64,000 nt of DNA, taken from assembly GCA_014649555.1 (NCBI GenBank), contig BMTG01000013.1:1-64000 (forward strand), read 5' to 3'. The DNA is from Streptomyces globisporus (GTDB lineage Bacteria > Actinomycetota > Actinomycetes > Streptomycetales > Streptomycetaceae). Both the position numbers and the translations under genes were made by a program. The notes under the pieces are model-generated. The model saw only the letters and a program-made list of their open reading frames with translations, was not told the DNA's origin and ran no database searches. Position 1 is the first letter of the stretch, and the number at the start of each line of letters is the position of its first letter. Of the stretch, positions 21,082 to 31,831 are shown piece by piece.

Positions 21082-21795
21082 ATGGCCGAGACCCACGTCC
21101 TCTTCGTCGAGGACGACGACGTGATCCGCGAGGCGACCCAGCTCGCCCTGGAGCGGGTCGGTTTCACGGTCACCGCGATGCCCGACGGGCTCTCCGGTCT
21201 GGAGGCGTTCCGCGCCGACCGGCCGGACATCGCCCTGCTCGACGTGATGGTGCCGGGTCTGGACGGGGTCAGCCTGTGCCGCCGTATCCGGGACGAGTCG
21301 ACCGTCCCCGTGATCATGCTCTCCGCGCGGGCCGACTCGATCGACGTGGTGCTCGGCCTGGAGGCCGGCGCCGACGACTACGTGACCAAGCCCTTCGACG
21401 GGGCGGTCCTGGTCGCCCGCATCCGGGCGGTGCTGCGCCGCTTCGGCCATGCGGCCGGACCCGACGGCGCGGGGCCGGGCGGTACGGATGCGGCGGACGA
21501 GGCGCTCGGCGGGGTGCTGGTCTTCGGCGATCTGGAGGTCGACACGGACGGTATGGAGGTGCGGCGCGCCGGTGAGCAGGTGGCGCTGACGCCCACCGAG
21601 ATGCGGCTGCTGTTGGAGTTCTCGTCCGCGCCGGGCACGGTCCTGTCCCGCGACCGGCTCCTGGAGCGGGTCTGGGACTACGGCTGGGGCGGGGACACCC
21701 GGGTCGTGGACGTCCATGTGCAGCGGCTGCGCACCAAGATCGGCCAGGACCGGATCGACACGGTCCGCGGCTTCGGCTACAAGCTGCGCGGATGA
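21082..21795 (+). CDS. cseB: Response regulator CseB (OmpR/PhoB family)
   Basis: 237 residues. The receiver domain has the acidic pocket VEDDD (9-13), phosphorylation site Asp54 in ALLDVMVPG and the conserved Lys in YVTKPFDG. The winged-helix DNA-binding domain ends RVWDYGWGGDTRVVDVHVQR and TVRGFGYKLRG. A Gly-rich linker containing GAGPGGTDAAD joins the two. CseB activates transcription of the sigE operon on envelope stress. Its stop overlaps the start of a 60-codon repeat-encoded frame (ATGA at 21792-21795). Confidence 0.95.
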   Translation: MAETHVLFVEDDDVIREATQLALERVGFTVTAMPDGLSGLEAFRADRPDIALLDVMVPGLDGVSLCRRIRDESTVPVIMLSARADSIDVVLGLEAGADDYVTKPFDGAVLVARIRAVLRRFGHAAGPDGAGPGGTDAADEALGGVLVFGDLEVDTDGMEVRRAGEQVALTPTEMRLLLEFSSAPGTVLSRDRLLERVWDYGWGGDTRVVDVHVQRLRTKIGQDRIDTVRGFGYKLRG

Positions 21796-21974
21796 GCGGG
21801 CCACAGGCGCCGCTGAGGCGGCCACAGACGGAGCGGCCCGGACAGGCAAGGGTGGAGTGGCCGGGACGGGCAAGGGTGGAGCGGCCGGGGCAGGCACAGC
21901 TGGAGCGGCCGGGACGGGCAAGGGCGGGACGGCCGGGGCAGGCACAGATGGAGCGGCCGGTGGTGGGCCCATGA
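21792..21974 (+). CDS. Possible small repeat protein between cseB and cseC
   Basis: A 60-codon frame linked by ATGA overlaps to both neighbours: its ATG overlaps the cseB stop and its TGA overlaps the cseC ATG (21971-21974). It is encoded almost wholly by the 24-bp tandem repeat and reads as an 8-residue repeat of the kind ERPGQAR / ERPGRAR, very basic and Pro-rich. The double overlap suggests it may be translated to couple cseC to cseB. It may equally be a chance frame through a GC-rich repeat. Confidence 0.35.
   Translation: MSGPQAPLRRPQTERPGQARVEWPGRARVERPGQAQLERPGRARAGRPGQAQMERPVVGP
21840..21959 (+). repeat. 24-bp tandem repeat, five units, between cseB and cseC
   Basis: Five contiguous 24-bp units (21840, 21864, 21888, 21912, 21936), alternating between two variants: one containing ggacgggcaagggtggagcg and one containing gggcaggcacag. 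A partial unit precedes them. All three frames stay open through much of the array because the period is divisible by 3. Confidence 0.9.
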
Positions 21975-23308
21975 AGCGGCTGGCCCTGCGGACCGGTGTC
22001 CGCTGGAAGATCAGCATCGCCATCGCGGCGGTCGGCGCGCTCATCGCGGTGGCGCTGAGCCTGGTGGTGCACAACGCGGCCCGCGTCTCGATGATCGAGA
22101 ACGCCCGCGAGGTGCAGCTGGAGCGGCTGCTGGGCGCGCAGCGCTTCTACGAGGCGACGAGCATGCAGAAGGGCGGCCCGAAGTTCGGGGCGAAGCTCAA
22201 CGACCCGACGATCCCGCAGAGCCTGCGCGACGAGGTCCGCAAGAACCGCCGGGCCACCCATGTCGAGCAGGGGGCCGACGGGGTCCCCGAGGTCTGGGCG
22301 GCGGTACCGCTGGCCGGCGGGGACGTGCTGTCGCTGCACACCCGGTTCGCGGACCGCTCGGCCACGATCATGGACGATCTGGACCGGGCCCTGATCATCG
22401 GCTCGGTCTCGGTGGTCTTCGGCGGCTGCGCGCTCGGGGTGCTCATCGGCGGCCAGCTCTCGCGCCGGCTGCGCAAGGCGGCGGCCGCGGCGGGCCGGGT
22501 CGCCCAGGGGCAGACGGACGTCCGGGTCAGGGAGGCGGTCGGCGGGGTCGTCCGCGACGAGACGGACGAGCTGGCGCGGGCGGTCGACGCACTGACCGAC
22601 GCGCTGAACGAGCGGATCGAGGCGGAGCGCCGGGTCACCGCGGACATCGCCCATGAGCTGCGTACCCCGGTGACCGGGCTGCTCACGGCGGCCGAGCTGC
22701 TGCCGCCGGGGCGCCCCACCGAGCTGGTACGGGACCGGGCCCAGGCGATGCGGACGCTGGTCGAGGACGTGCTGGAGGTGGCCCGCCTGGACAGTGCGTC
22801 GGAGCGGGCGGAGCTGCAGGAGCTACCGCTCGGGGAGTTCGTCAGCCGCCGGATCGCTCTGCTGGACCCCGATGTGACCGTGCGGGTGATCCACGAGTCG
22901 TGGGTCTCCACCGATCCGCGCCGGCTGGAGCGCGTCCTCGGCAATCTGCTCGGGAACGCCGCCAAGCACGGCTCCACCCCGGTGGAGGTCTCGGTCGAGG
23001 GCCGGGTGGTGCGGGTCCGGGACCACGGTCCGGGGTTCCCGGAGGAGCTGCTGCGGGACGGGCCGAGCCGGTTCCGTACCGGAAGCGTGGACCGGGCCGG
23101 GCACGGGCACGGGCTCGGGCTGACGATCGCGGCGGGCCAGGCGCGGGTGCTCGGGGCCCGGCTGACCTTCCGCAACGCGGCGCCCTCGGGTGCGGCGGAG
23201 GGCACGGGCGGGGCGATCGCGGTGCTGTGGCTGCCGGAGCACGCGCCGACGGTGACGGGGAGCTTCCCGGTGCTGCGGATGGCGGACCAGCGGCAGCCGT
23301 CGGACTGA
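21971..23308 (+). CDS. cseC: Sensor histidine kinase CseC
   Basis: 445 residues from the ATG at 21971. The N-terminal helix (WKISIAIAAVGALIAVALSL) and a second at about 140-160 (LIIGSVSVVFGGCALGVLIG) flank an extracellular sensor loop. HAMP, then the H-box DIAHELRTP with phospho-acceptor His228, and the ATPase domain with the N-box LGNLLGNAAKHG and the G-box DHGPGFPEE / GHGLGLTI. It senses cell-wall damage and phosphorylates CseB. The frame stays open upstream through the tandem repeat, so an N-terminally extended form from a GTG in the array cannot be excluded. Confidence 0.93.
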   Translation: MKRLALRTGVRWKISIAIAAVGALIAVALSLVVHNAARVSMIENAREVQLERLLGAQRFYEATSMQKGGPKFGAKLNDPTIPQSLRDEVRKNRRATHVEQGADGVPEVWAAVPLAGGDVLSLHTRFADRSATIMDDLDRALIIGSVSVVFGGCALGVLIGGQLSRRLRKAAAAAGRVAQGQTDVRVREAVGGVVRDETDELARAVDALTDALNERIEAERRVTADIAHELRTPVTGLLTAAELLPPGRPTELVRDRAQAMRTLVEDVLEVARLDSASERAELQELPLGEFVSRRIALLDPDVTVRVIHESWVSTDPRRLERVLGNLLGNAAKHGSTPVEVSVEGRVVRVRDHGPGFPEELLRDGPSRFRTGSVDRAGHGHGLGLTIAAGQARVLGARLTFRNAAPSGAAEGTGGAIAVLWLPEHAPTVTGSFPVLRMADQRQPSD

Positions 23309-23337
23309 GCGGCGGCGCGTGGTGCGGCGGCGGAACG

Positions 23338-23391
23338 CCGACGGCGACCCCGAGGAGTGAGCCGTGAGGCTGTCCTCGACGTCGCCGTCGG
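23338..23391. terminator. Hairpin terminating the sigE-cseABC operon
   Basis: Arms ccgacggcga (23338-23347) and tcgccgtcgg (23382-23391), with an inner cgagga/tcctcg pairing, 29 bp past the cseC stop. Confidence 0.6.
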
Positions 23392-23522
23392 TCGGGTGAC
23401 CCGGGCGCACGCCCCGGGTACCGGGGTGTAACGGGTCCACTGAACGCTCTTCGGTTGTGCTGCGCGGCCGCCGGGTGCCTACGGGTGGCCGGCCGGGAGC
23501 CGCGCGGTTACGCCGGGCCGGA

Positions 23523-24236
23523 TCAGATGGAGACGTGCACCGAGCGGAGGAACGCGGCCGGGTTCAGCGCCGAGCCGTAGTTCGGGGTGGTGCGGATCTC
23601 GAAGTGCAGGTGCGGGCCGCTGGAGTTGCCGGTGTTGCCGGACAGGGCGATCTTCTGGCCCGTCTTGACCTGCTGGCCGATCTTCACGTTGACCTTCGAC
23701 AGGTGCGCGTACTGCGAGTACTTGCCGTTGGAGTGCTTGATCACGACGGCGTTGCCGTACGCGGGGCCGTCACCGGCGCCGTTCGGGCCGGCCTTCACGA
23801 CGGTGCCGGTGTGGGCGGCCGTGACGGTGGTGCCGATCGGCACGGCGAAGTCCTGGCCGGAGTGCTTGGCGGCCCAGCGGGCGCCACCGGTGCCGTAGCT
23901 GGCGGTCAGCTTGTACTTCTTGACCGGGGCCTTCCAGGAGGCGGCGTTCTTCTTCGCGGCCTTCTTCTTGTCCTCGGCCTTCTTCTTGGCGTCGGAGGCC
24001 TTCTTCGCGGCCGTCTTCTTCGCCGCTTCCGCGGCCTTGGCCTGCGCGGCCGCCTGCTGGGCGACCGAGTCGGCGGTCGTGCTCGCGGCAAGGGGGGCAG
24101 CGGCGGCGGTGCCGCTGGAGGCGAACGCCGTTCCGGCACCCAGCACCACGGACGCTCCCAGGCCGGCGGCCAGGACGGCGCCACGGACGCGGAAGGCGGA
24201 CGGGCGGATGGTGTGCTGGTTCGTTGCGCGCTTCAT
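23523..24236 (-). CDS. Secreted M23 family peptidoglycan endopeptidase
   Basis: 237 residues. A signal peptide (basic start, then VLAAGLGASVVLGAGTAFAS) is followed by an Ala/Lys-rich helical segment (about 55-97). The LytM/M23 domain has its zinc ligands His125 and Asp129 (HSGQDFAV) and the HLH motif at 209-211 (GPHLHFEI). It should cut peptide cross-links in the cell wall. The ATG has ggaggact upstream. Placed next to the sigE envelope-stress operon but convergent with it. Confidence 0.93.
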   Translation of the reverse strand: MKRATNQHTIRPSAFRVRGAVLAAGLGASVVLGAGTAFASSGTAAAAPLAASTTADSVAQQAAAQAKAAEAAKKTAAKKASDAKKKAEDKKKAAKKNAASWKAPVKKYKLTASYGTGGARWAAKHSGQDFAVPIGTTVTAAHTGTVVKAGPNGAGDGPAYGNAVVIKHSNGKYSQYAHLSKVNVKIGQQVKTGQKIALSGNTGNSSGPHLHFEIRTTPNYGSALNPAAFLRSVHVSI

Positions 24237-24691
24237 ACGAGGAAGTCCTCCGAAGGTGAGTGGACCCGGCGTGCTGTCCGGGCTTGCTCAACCTTGGTAA
24301 CCCGCACCCCGGCCGATGCTCAAACACCCCATCTACGATGAAAAGCCGTAGAGAGGGCGGGGGGAATTGACCGAGGTTGTCCCTCCGTGAGGGGTCGACG
24401 CGGGCGACGAAATCCTTCGCGCGAAAGACGTTTAACACCTGTTCCATGGGGCCTTTTCCGGACATGACCCCGCGAAACGGCCGAATCGCCCAGAGTCCCG
24501 GAAGGGCCTGGCGACACCGGGCCGAAGGTCCCGAGGCCGATCACGGCCCTTTCTACTGACCCGGGTAGTAGGCCTGTTTCGGCCTGTGCGCCTTGTCACC
24601 GCCGGTGGGACCTTGGTCCTTCCGTTTCGGGACCTTCGGCCCGCTACTTCACTACGCTGACGGGAAAGCGCACCGGACCCCGGGGGACCCC
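24237..24691. promoter_or_regulatory. 455-bp divergent control region between the M23 peptidase and the Trypco2-NACHT unit
   Basis: Less GC-rich than the neighbouring genes. It contains a perfect 16-bp inverted repeat (24518-24533, cgggccgaaggtcccg, and its complement at 24628-24643) and a plus-strand -10-like tacgct at 24653-24658, about 34 bp before the Trypco2 start, without a clear -35. On the other side a long leader seems to precede the M23 gene. I looked for c-di-AMP (ydaO) riboswitch hallmarks and found only partial resemblance. Confidence 0.4.
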
Positions 24692-25048
24692 ATGACGGCC
24701 GAGAACACCCACGCCCTGGACGGCATCGAGCTGGCGGACGCCGTCGCCTCCATCCGCAACCAGCTCATCGACGCGGCGACCCGGGGCACGGACCACCCCG
24801 TCTCCTTCGCGGTCGGCGACATCCAGATGGAGTTCACCCTCGAACTGTGCCGGGAGGCGAAAGCGGGCGGCAAGGTGAAGGCCTGGGTGGTCGAGGCGGG
24901 CACGGACGCCGCCCGCACCACGGGCCGCACGCACAAGGTCGCCTTCACGCTGACCCCGCGGAACGCCGCGACGGGCGAGGCGTGGGAGATCGGGACCGAG
25001 GACGACGGGTCGACGGCGGGGTTCGGTGACGGGGCCGGGCAGCCGTGA
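24692..25048 (+). CDS. Trypco2-like small protein, partner of the protease-NACHT gene
   Basis: 118 residues from an ATG. The core LADAVASIRNQLIDAATRGT, FAVGDIQMEFTLELCREA, VKAWVVEAGTDA, and HKVAFTLTP fits the trypsin-co-occurring domain 2 (Trypco2) described for predicted actinobacterial conflict systems. No signal or membrane segment, so cytosolic. Its stop overlaps the GTG of the next gene (GTGA, 25045-25048), so the two proteins are made together. The role is inferred to be a regulator or substrate of the coupled trypsin-like domain. Confidence 0.8.
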   Translation: MTAENTHALDGIELADAVASIRNQLIDAATRGTDHPVSFAVGDIQMEFTLELCREAKAGGKVKAWVVEAGTDAARTTGRTHKVAFTLTPRNAATGEAWEIGTEDDGSTAGFGDGAGQP

Positions 25049-28000
25049 GCGTTGTGCCCTTGGCCGACCGTACGGTCGTCGTCTCCGCGATCCAGCAGGG
25101 CAGCGGCGTCCTGATCGCCGACCGGCTCGTCCTGACCTGCGCCCATGTGGTCAAGTCCGGGTCCGTCCTGATCGCCCACCCGGCCGTCTCCGACCGCGTA
25201 CGGGCCACTGTCGCCTGGATCGACTACGAACTGGACGTGGCCCTGCTGGAGACCGTCGCGCCGGTGCGCCCGGTCGCGCCCGTGCGGCTCGGCGTGATCG
25301 ACACCCGCCAGGCGATACCCGGCTGCGAGATCACCGGCTTCCCCCGCGTCCAGCGGTACGGCCCCGACCGGCGGCTGGAGGCGGACCAGTACACGGCGAC
25401 GGTCCTGCCCGTGGCGGGCAAGGTCCGCGACCTGCTGGTCTGTGATCTGGACGGCCCGCCCGCCGCCCGCCCGGACGACGAGCCGGCCGCTCTCGCCGGC
25501 CTCTCCGGCGGCCCGGTCTTCATGGGGGACGTGCTGCTGGGCGTGGCCCGGCAGGTGCCCCGGCAGCGCGACGGCCGCCGGGTCGAATGCGTGCCGCTCG
25601 CGCCGGTCCTCGCCGCGAAACCCTTCCGGCTCGTCTGCGAGCGGACCGGGATCGGCCTGCGCCTGGAGCGCGTCCACGGCAGCTTCCCGCGTGACCTGCG
25701 GTACGAGGCGGAGTACGCGCAGGCGCTCGGCGTCGCCTACCGCCGGACGAAGATCTTCGGCCTGGACGAACTGAGCCGGCACGACCGGGAATGGGACCTG
25801 GACACGGCCTACCTGAGCCTGGAGGCCGAGGACCGGGCCGCCCCGGGACCGCCCCTCCCCCGGCGCATCGACGACCTCCTCGCCGGCCGTCCCCGGGTAC
25901 TGCTCCGCGGGGACGCGGGCGCGGGCAAGACGACACTGCTGTGGTGGCTGGCCGCCCACGCCTCGGCCCGCACCCTGGACGGCGACCTGGCTCCACTGAA
26001 CGGACTGGTCCCGTTCGTGGTGCCCCTGCGCACCCTGCGTGCCCGGGGGATGACGTTCCCGGGCCCGGCCGAGCTGTCGGGCGCGGCGGGGCTGGTGGTG
26101 GACACGGCCCCGGAGGGCTGGGCAGGCCGGGTCCTGGCGGCCGGGCGGGCGTTGTTGCTGGTGGACGGGCTGGACGAGGTGCCGCCGGAGGAGCGCGAGC
26201 AGGCCCATTTCTGGCTCTCGCAGCTCCTGGCCCGCTATCCGGACACCCGGTGCGTCGTGACCGTACGGCCGCTCGCCGTCGAGCCGGACTGGCTGCGGTC
26301 GGAAGGCTTCGCGGAGTTACGTCTGCTGCCGATGCGGAATGAGGACATCCAGGCGTTCACGGCCTCCTGGCACCGGGCGGCCCGGCTGTCGGAGGAGGAC
26401 GACTCCGAGCGCTTGGACGAGTTGGAACGCGACCTCTCGCACCAGTTCGACCAGAACCCCACGCTCCGTGACCTGGCGCGTACACCGCTGCTGTGCGCGG
26501 TGATCTGCGCCCTGCACCGCCGCCGCGACGGCTTCCTCCCGGAGACCCGCTGGAAGTTGTACCGCTCGGCCCTGGAGATGCTGCTGGGCCACCGCGACCA
26601 CCGCCGCCGGATCGGGAACCCCGAGGGCATCGACCTGGACGTCGAGGAGCACACGCAGCTCCTCCAGCGGATCGCGGTATGGCTGGTCCGGGAGGGCCAG
26701 TCGGAGTTCACCCGGGACCAGGCCCTGCGCCAGCTCCGGCGCGCCCTGGCCGGGATGGAGCGGGTCGGCGCCCAGGGTCCGCCGGAGAAGATCCTCACGC
26801 ATCTGCTCAACCGCAGCGGCCTGCTCCAGGGGCACGGGGACGACACCTACCAGTTCATCCACCGGACCTTCCAGGACTACCTGGCGGCGAAGGAACTCGT
26901 CGAGGACGACCACCTGGGCGAACTGCTGCGGCATGTGGACGAGGAGGCCTGGGAGGACGTGATCCTGCTGGCGGCCGGTCACTGCGGCCGGCGCGAGCTG
27001 GGCGTTCTGGTGGACGGGTTGCTGGACGCGGGGCTGCGGCACGAGGAGGGCACGCTCGACCGCACGGGCATCCATGTGCTGGCCGCCCTGTGCGCGCAGC
27101 ACGCTGCGTGGCTGGAGCGGACCGTACAGGAACGGGTCCGGCAGAGCATGGCCGCGCTGTTCCCGCCGACGGACGAGAAGCAGGCCACCCTCCTGGCCTG
27201 GCTCGGGGAAGCGGCGCTGACGTTCCTGCCGGAGGCCGGAAGCCTGCCCTCCGACGCGCCGTCCGTACGCTGCACGGTCAAGCTGGTGGGGCTGATCGGG
27301 GGCCGCTCGGCCATCCCGCACGCCCGCGCGTGGGCCCGGGAGCATCCGGAACTGGGCCCGGACTTCTTCGCCTCCTGGGACAACTTCCCGCTGGACGTGT
27401 ATGCGTCCGAGGTTCTGGAATCCTGCCGGCTCACCGGGGACTTCGTGGCGGTCTCCCGCCGCCACATGCGGTATCTGCCCCGCCTGACGGACATCGACCG
27501 GCTCCTGGTGCGGGGTGACCTGTCGGAGGCGGAGTTCGTGACGGCCGTGGCGGCGCACCGGCTCACCGGGCTCGGGTTCGGCGACAACCGGCTGATCACC
27601 GACCTCGGCCTACTGGCTTCCGTCGTGCCGGATCTGGAGTTTCTCCATTTCACGCGGTGCTCCGCCATCGAGGACTTCGGGCCTCTCGCGGACTACGCCC
27701 GGTTGGAGAGCTTCGGCCTCCGCCACTGCGGGATCTCCCGGCTCGACGCATTGCCGCCCCTTCCGCACGCTCTCTTCCTGGGTATGGAGGAGAGCCGTCC
27801 CCTGACGCTGCGCGGGCTCGCGTCCTGGGAACAGCTCACCTCGCTCGCCGTCTCCCGGCTCGCCTCGTTCGCCGATGCCTCCGCCGAGCTGCGGGAGCAC
27901 GGGGGTGTTCTGGCACTCCGGCTCGCTGAGCCCCCGTCGGCCGCCGACTGCGCGACCCTGGCTCCGCTGCCCTCCGTCCAACGCCTCATGCTCGACACCA

Positions 28001-28182
28001 CCCCTGCGGACGGTCAGGATCTGCCGCTCCTGCAGGGGCTCTTCCCGTCGCTCCGGGCGCTGGAGCTGAGTCCCGGAACCGGGTGCCCGGCGGGCAGCCT
28101 CGACGCGCTGCGCCGCAGCTGGCCGGAGCTGGAGGTCACGGTGGCCGCCGACGAACAAGGGGCTGCCCCGGACCGGCCGTGA
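25045..28182 (+). CDS. Trypsin-like protease / NACHT ATPase / leucine-rich repeat STAND protein (putative conflict or antiphage effector)
   Basis: 1045 residues. Residues 1-200 are a trypsin-like domain with a complete triad: His34 in LTCAHVV, Asp64 in YELDVALLE and Ser154 in GLSGGPVF. The NACHT module has Walker A GDAGAGKT (289-296), Walker B LLLVDGLDE (370-378) and the downstream HRTFQDYLAAKEL motif. The C-terminus (about 835-1030) is built of irregular leucine-rich repeats. No signal peptide. The layout is that of Avs/NACHT-type STAND defence proteins: repeats sense a trigger, NACHT oligomerises, the protease acts. Codon 425 (26317-26319) is TTA, the rare bldA-dependent codon. A hairpin overlaps the stop. 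Confidence 0.88.
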   Translation: MSVVPLADRTVVVSAIQQGSGVLIADRLVLTCAHVVKSGSVLIAHPAVSDRVRATVAWIDYELDVALLETVAPVRPVAPVRLGVIDTRQAIPGCEITGFPRVQRYGPDRRLEADQYTATVLPVAGKVRDLLVCDLDGPPAARPDDEPAALAGLSGGPVFMGDVLLGVARQVPRQRDGRRVECVPLAPVLAAKPFRLVCERTGIGLRLERVHGSFPRDLRYEAEYAQALGVAYRRTKIFGLDELSRHDREWDLDTAYLSLEAEDRAAPGPPLPRRIDDLLAGRPRVLLRGDAGAGKTTLLWWLAAHASARTLDGDLAPLNGLVPFVVPLRTLRARGMTFPGPAELSGAAGLVVDTAPEGWAGRVLAAGRALLLVDGLDEVPPEEREQAHFWLSQLLARYPDTRCVVTVRPLAVEPDWLRSEGFAELRLLPMRNEDIQAFTASWHRAARLSEEDDSERLDELERDLSHQFDQNPTLRDLARTPLLCAVICALHRRRDGFLPETRWKLYRSALEMLLGHRDHRRRIGNPEGIDLDVEEHTQLLQRIAVWLVREGQSEFTRDQALRQLRRALAGMERVGAQGPPEKILTHLLNRSGLLQGHGDDTYQFIHRTFQDYLAAKELVEDDHLGELLRHVDEEAWEDVILLAAGHCGRRELGVLVDGLLDAGLRHEEGTLDRTGIHVLAALCAQHAAWLERTVQERVRQSMAALFPPTDEKQATLLAWLGEAALTFLPEAGSLPSDAPSVRCTVKLVGLIGGRSAIPHARAWAREHPELGPDFFASWDNFPLDVYASEVLESCRLTGDFVAVSRRHMRYLPRLTDIDRLLVRGDLSEAEFVTAVAAHRLTGLGFGDNRLITDLGLLASVVPDLEFLHFTRCSAIEDFGPLADYARLESFGLRHCGISRLDALPPLPHALFLGMEESRPLTLRGLASWEQLTSLAVSRLASFADASAELREHGGVLALRLAEPPSAADCATLAPLPSVQRLMLDTTPADGQDLPLLQGLFPSLRALELSPGTGCPAGSLDALRRSWPELEVTVAADEQGAAPDRP

Positions 28183-28204
28183 AGCCGATTCCGGGGCAGC
28201 CCCT
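28158..28204. terminator. Hairpin overlapping the NACHT-gene stop codon
   Basis: Perfect 15-bp inverted repeat (28158-28172 and 28190-28204) with a 17-nt loop holding the stop codon. It lies between the NACHT gene and the converging clpC and can end transcription from both sides. Confidence 0.75.
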
Positions 28205-28237
28205 CACACGCGCTCGGGCTGCCGCCCTACCTGCGCG

Positions 28238-30766
<2,529 letters not shown>

Positions 30767-31216
30767 CGTTAATCGCTCCTCAGAGCGGTCGGTCAGTGAG
30801 GGGTCGGTCCCCTCCCAGTCCTTCCGCATGCTAGTCCCGCAGGACGGGACAGCTCATTCCAACTGCCGACATCCGTCCGGATCACCCCGCGCCGGGCGGG
30901 GATTCTTACTGCCGAACAGCTGACAACTGCTCCAACCCGATGGTGCGAGACGATGTTCCCGCAGGCCAGGCAGATACCCCTTTCGCCAGTACGCCGATGG
31001 CGAACGTGAGACGCCTCGGCCAGCGTGTCGCCCCTTCCCACTAGGAAAGTCTTACCCGCAATCACTGACAGTCCATGCGGCGCGCCCCGGTTCCCTCCGC
31101 TACGGGCGAACACCCTTGCGCTGCTGAATGCTCCCGAGCGCCCCCTCAGCAGGGACACGGAGTAGTCGCGCACGGACTTTCCGTAACTCCGGAGGCGGTT
31201 CCGCGGTTCATCGGAC
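30767..31216 (-). promoter_or_regulatory. Upstream region of clpC, with ClgR-box-like site
   Basis: No gene seen. On the minus strand gttcgcccgtagcgg (31097-31111) resembles the ClgR operator (CGCY-NAN-RGCG, one mismatch), and ClgR is known to activate clp genes in actinobacteria. A ttcgcc/ggcgaa inverted repeat with an 11-bp spacer lies around 30986-31008. No convincing -35/-10 pair was found. The rightward gene at 31217 must also start from here. Confidence 0.35.
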
Positions 31217-31831
31217 ATGACCCGCACCGTCCCGCAGCCCCGATCGTCGCCCGATGCCGCTCCGGGTTCCGCCGATGCCGCACTCGCCCGGCGGTACGCG
31301 CGGGAGCTGGGCTGGACCGCCGCGGGGCGGGATCCGCTGCGCCTGCTCACCGGGGAGTCCTTCGATGTGCTGGAGCTGCCGGCCGAGGCCGGTCACGCCG
31401 TGCTGCGGCGCGGTGTGCGCACCGGTCCGGTCCTGCTGTCCGGTACGCGGATGGGGCTGCTGGTCGCCGCGGGCGGCGCCGATGAGCTGCCGGGGCTGCT
31501 CGACTGGCTGGAGTGGGGTCCCCTCGCGCCGGACCTGACCGCCGTGGGCGCGGGGGGCCGGGTCACGGCCCCGCCCCTCCCGGGCTCCGCGGGGGGCTCG
31601 ACGGGGGCCGCTGTCTGGCTGCGGCCCCCAGAGCCGGGGCGTGGGCCCGAGCCGGCACTGCCGGCCCTCGCAGGCTTCGGGAGCAGCGGTGGGGATGCCC
31701 CCGATCTCGTACGCCTGGTGGACGCGGCGGCGACGGAATGCCATCGGGTCCGGTTGTCACACGCCCGTTCCGGCGTGCCGACAGGGGTGCTGACAAGGGG
31801 TTCGGCAGATCAGCCGTTGGCCTTCTCGTAA
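31217..31831 (+). CDS. SCO3374-like protein of unknown function
   Basis: 204 residues, Ala/Gly/Pro-rich. The conserved-looking N-terminal half is ALARRYARELGWTAAGRDPL, followed by SFDVLELPAEAGHAVLRRGV and GTRMGLLVAAGGADELPGLL, with some resemblance to the N-terminus of bifunctional primase/polymerase domains. A variable linker and a short C-terminal part (LVRLVDAAATECHRVRLS) follow. From memory a gene like this sits between clpC and lsr2 in S. coelicolor. No function assigned. Its last 22 bp overlap the 3' end of lsr2 on the opposite strand. Confidence 0.7.
   Translation: MTRTVPQPRSSPDAAPGSADAALARRYARELGWTAAGRDPLRLLTGESFDVLELPAEAGHAVLRRGVRTGPVLLSGTRMGLLVAAGGADELPGLLDWLEWGPLAPDLTAVGAGGRVTAPPLPGSAGGSTGAAVWLRPPEPGRGPEPALPALAGFGSSGGDAPDLVRLVDAAATECHRVRLSHARSGVPTGVLTRGSADQPLAFS

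Noticed and set aside
24237-24360. Possible c-di-AMP (ydaO) riboswitch ahead of the M23 peptidase gene
   Set aside because: Only loose resemblance; the conserved GGGAACC and GGUGAAUC-type blocks are missing, so no call was made.
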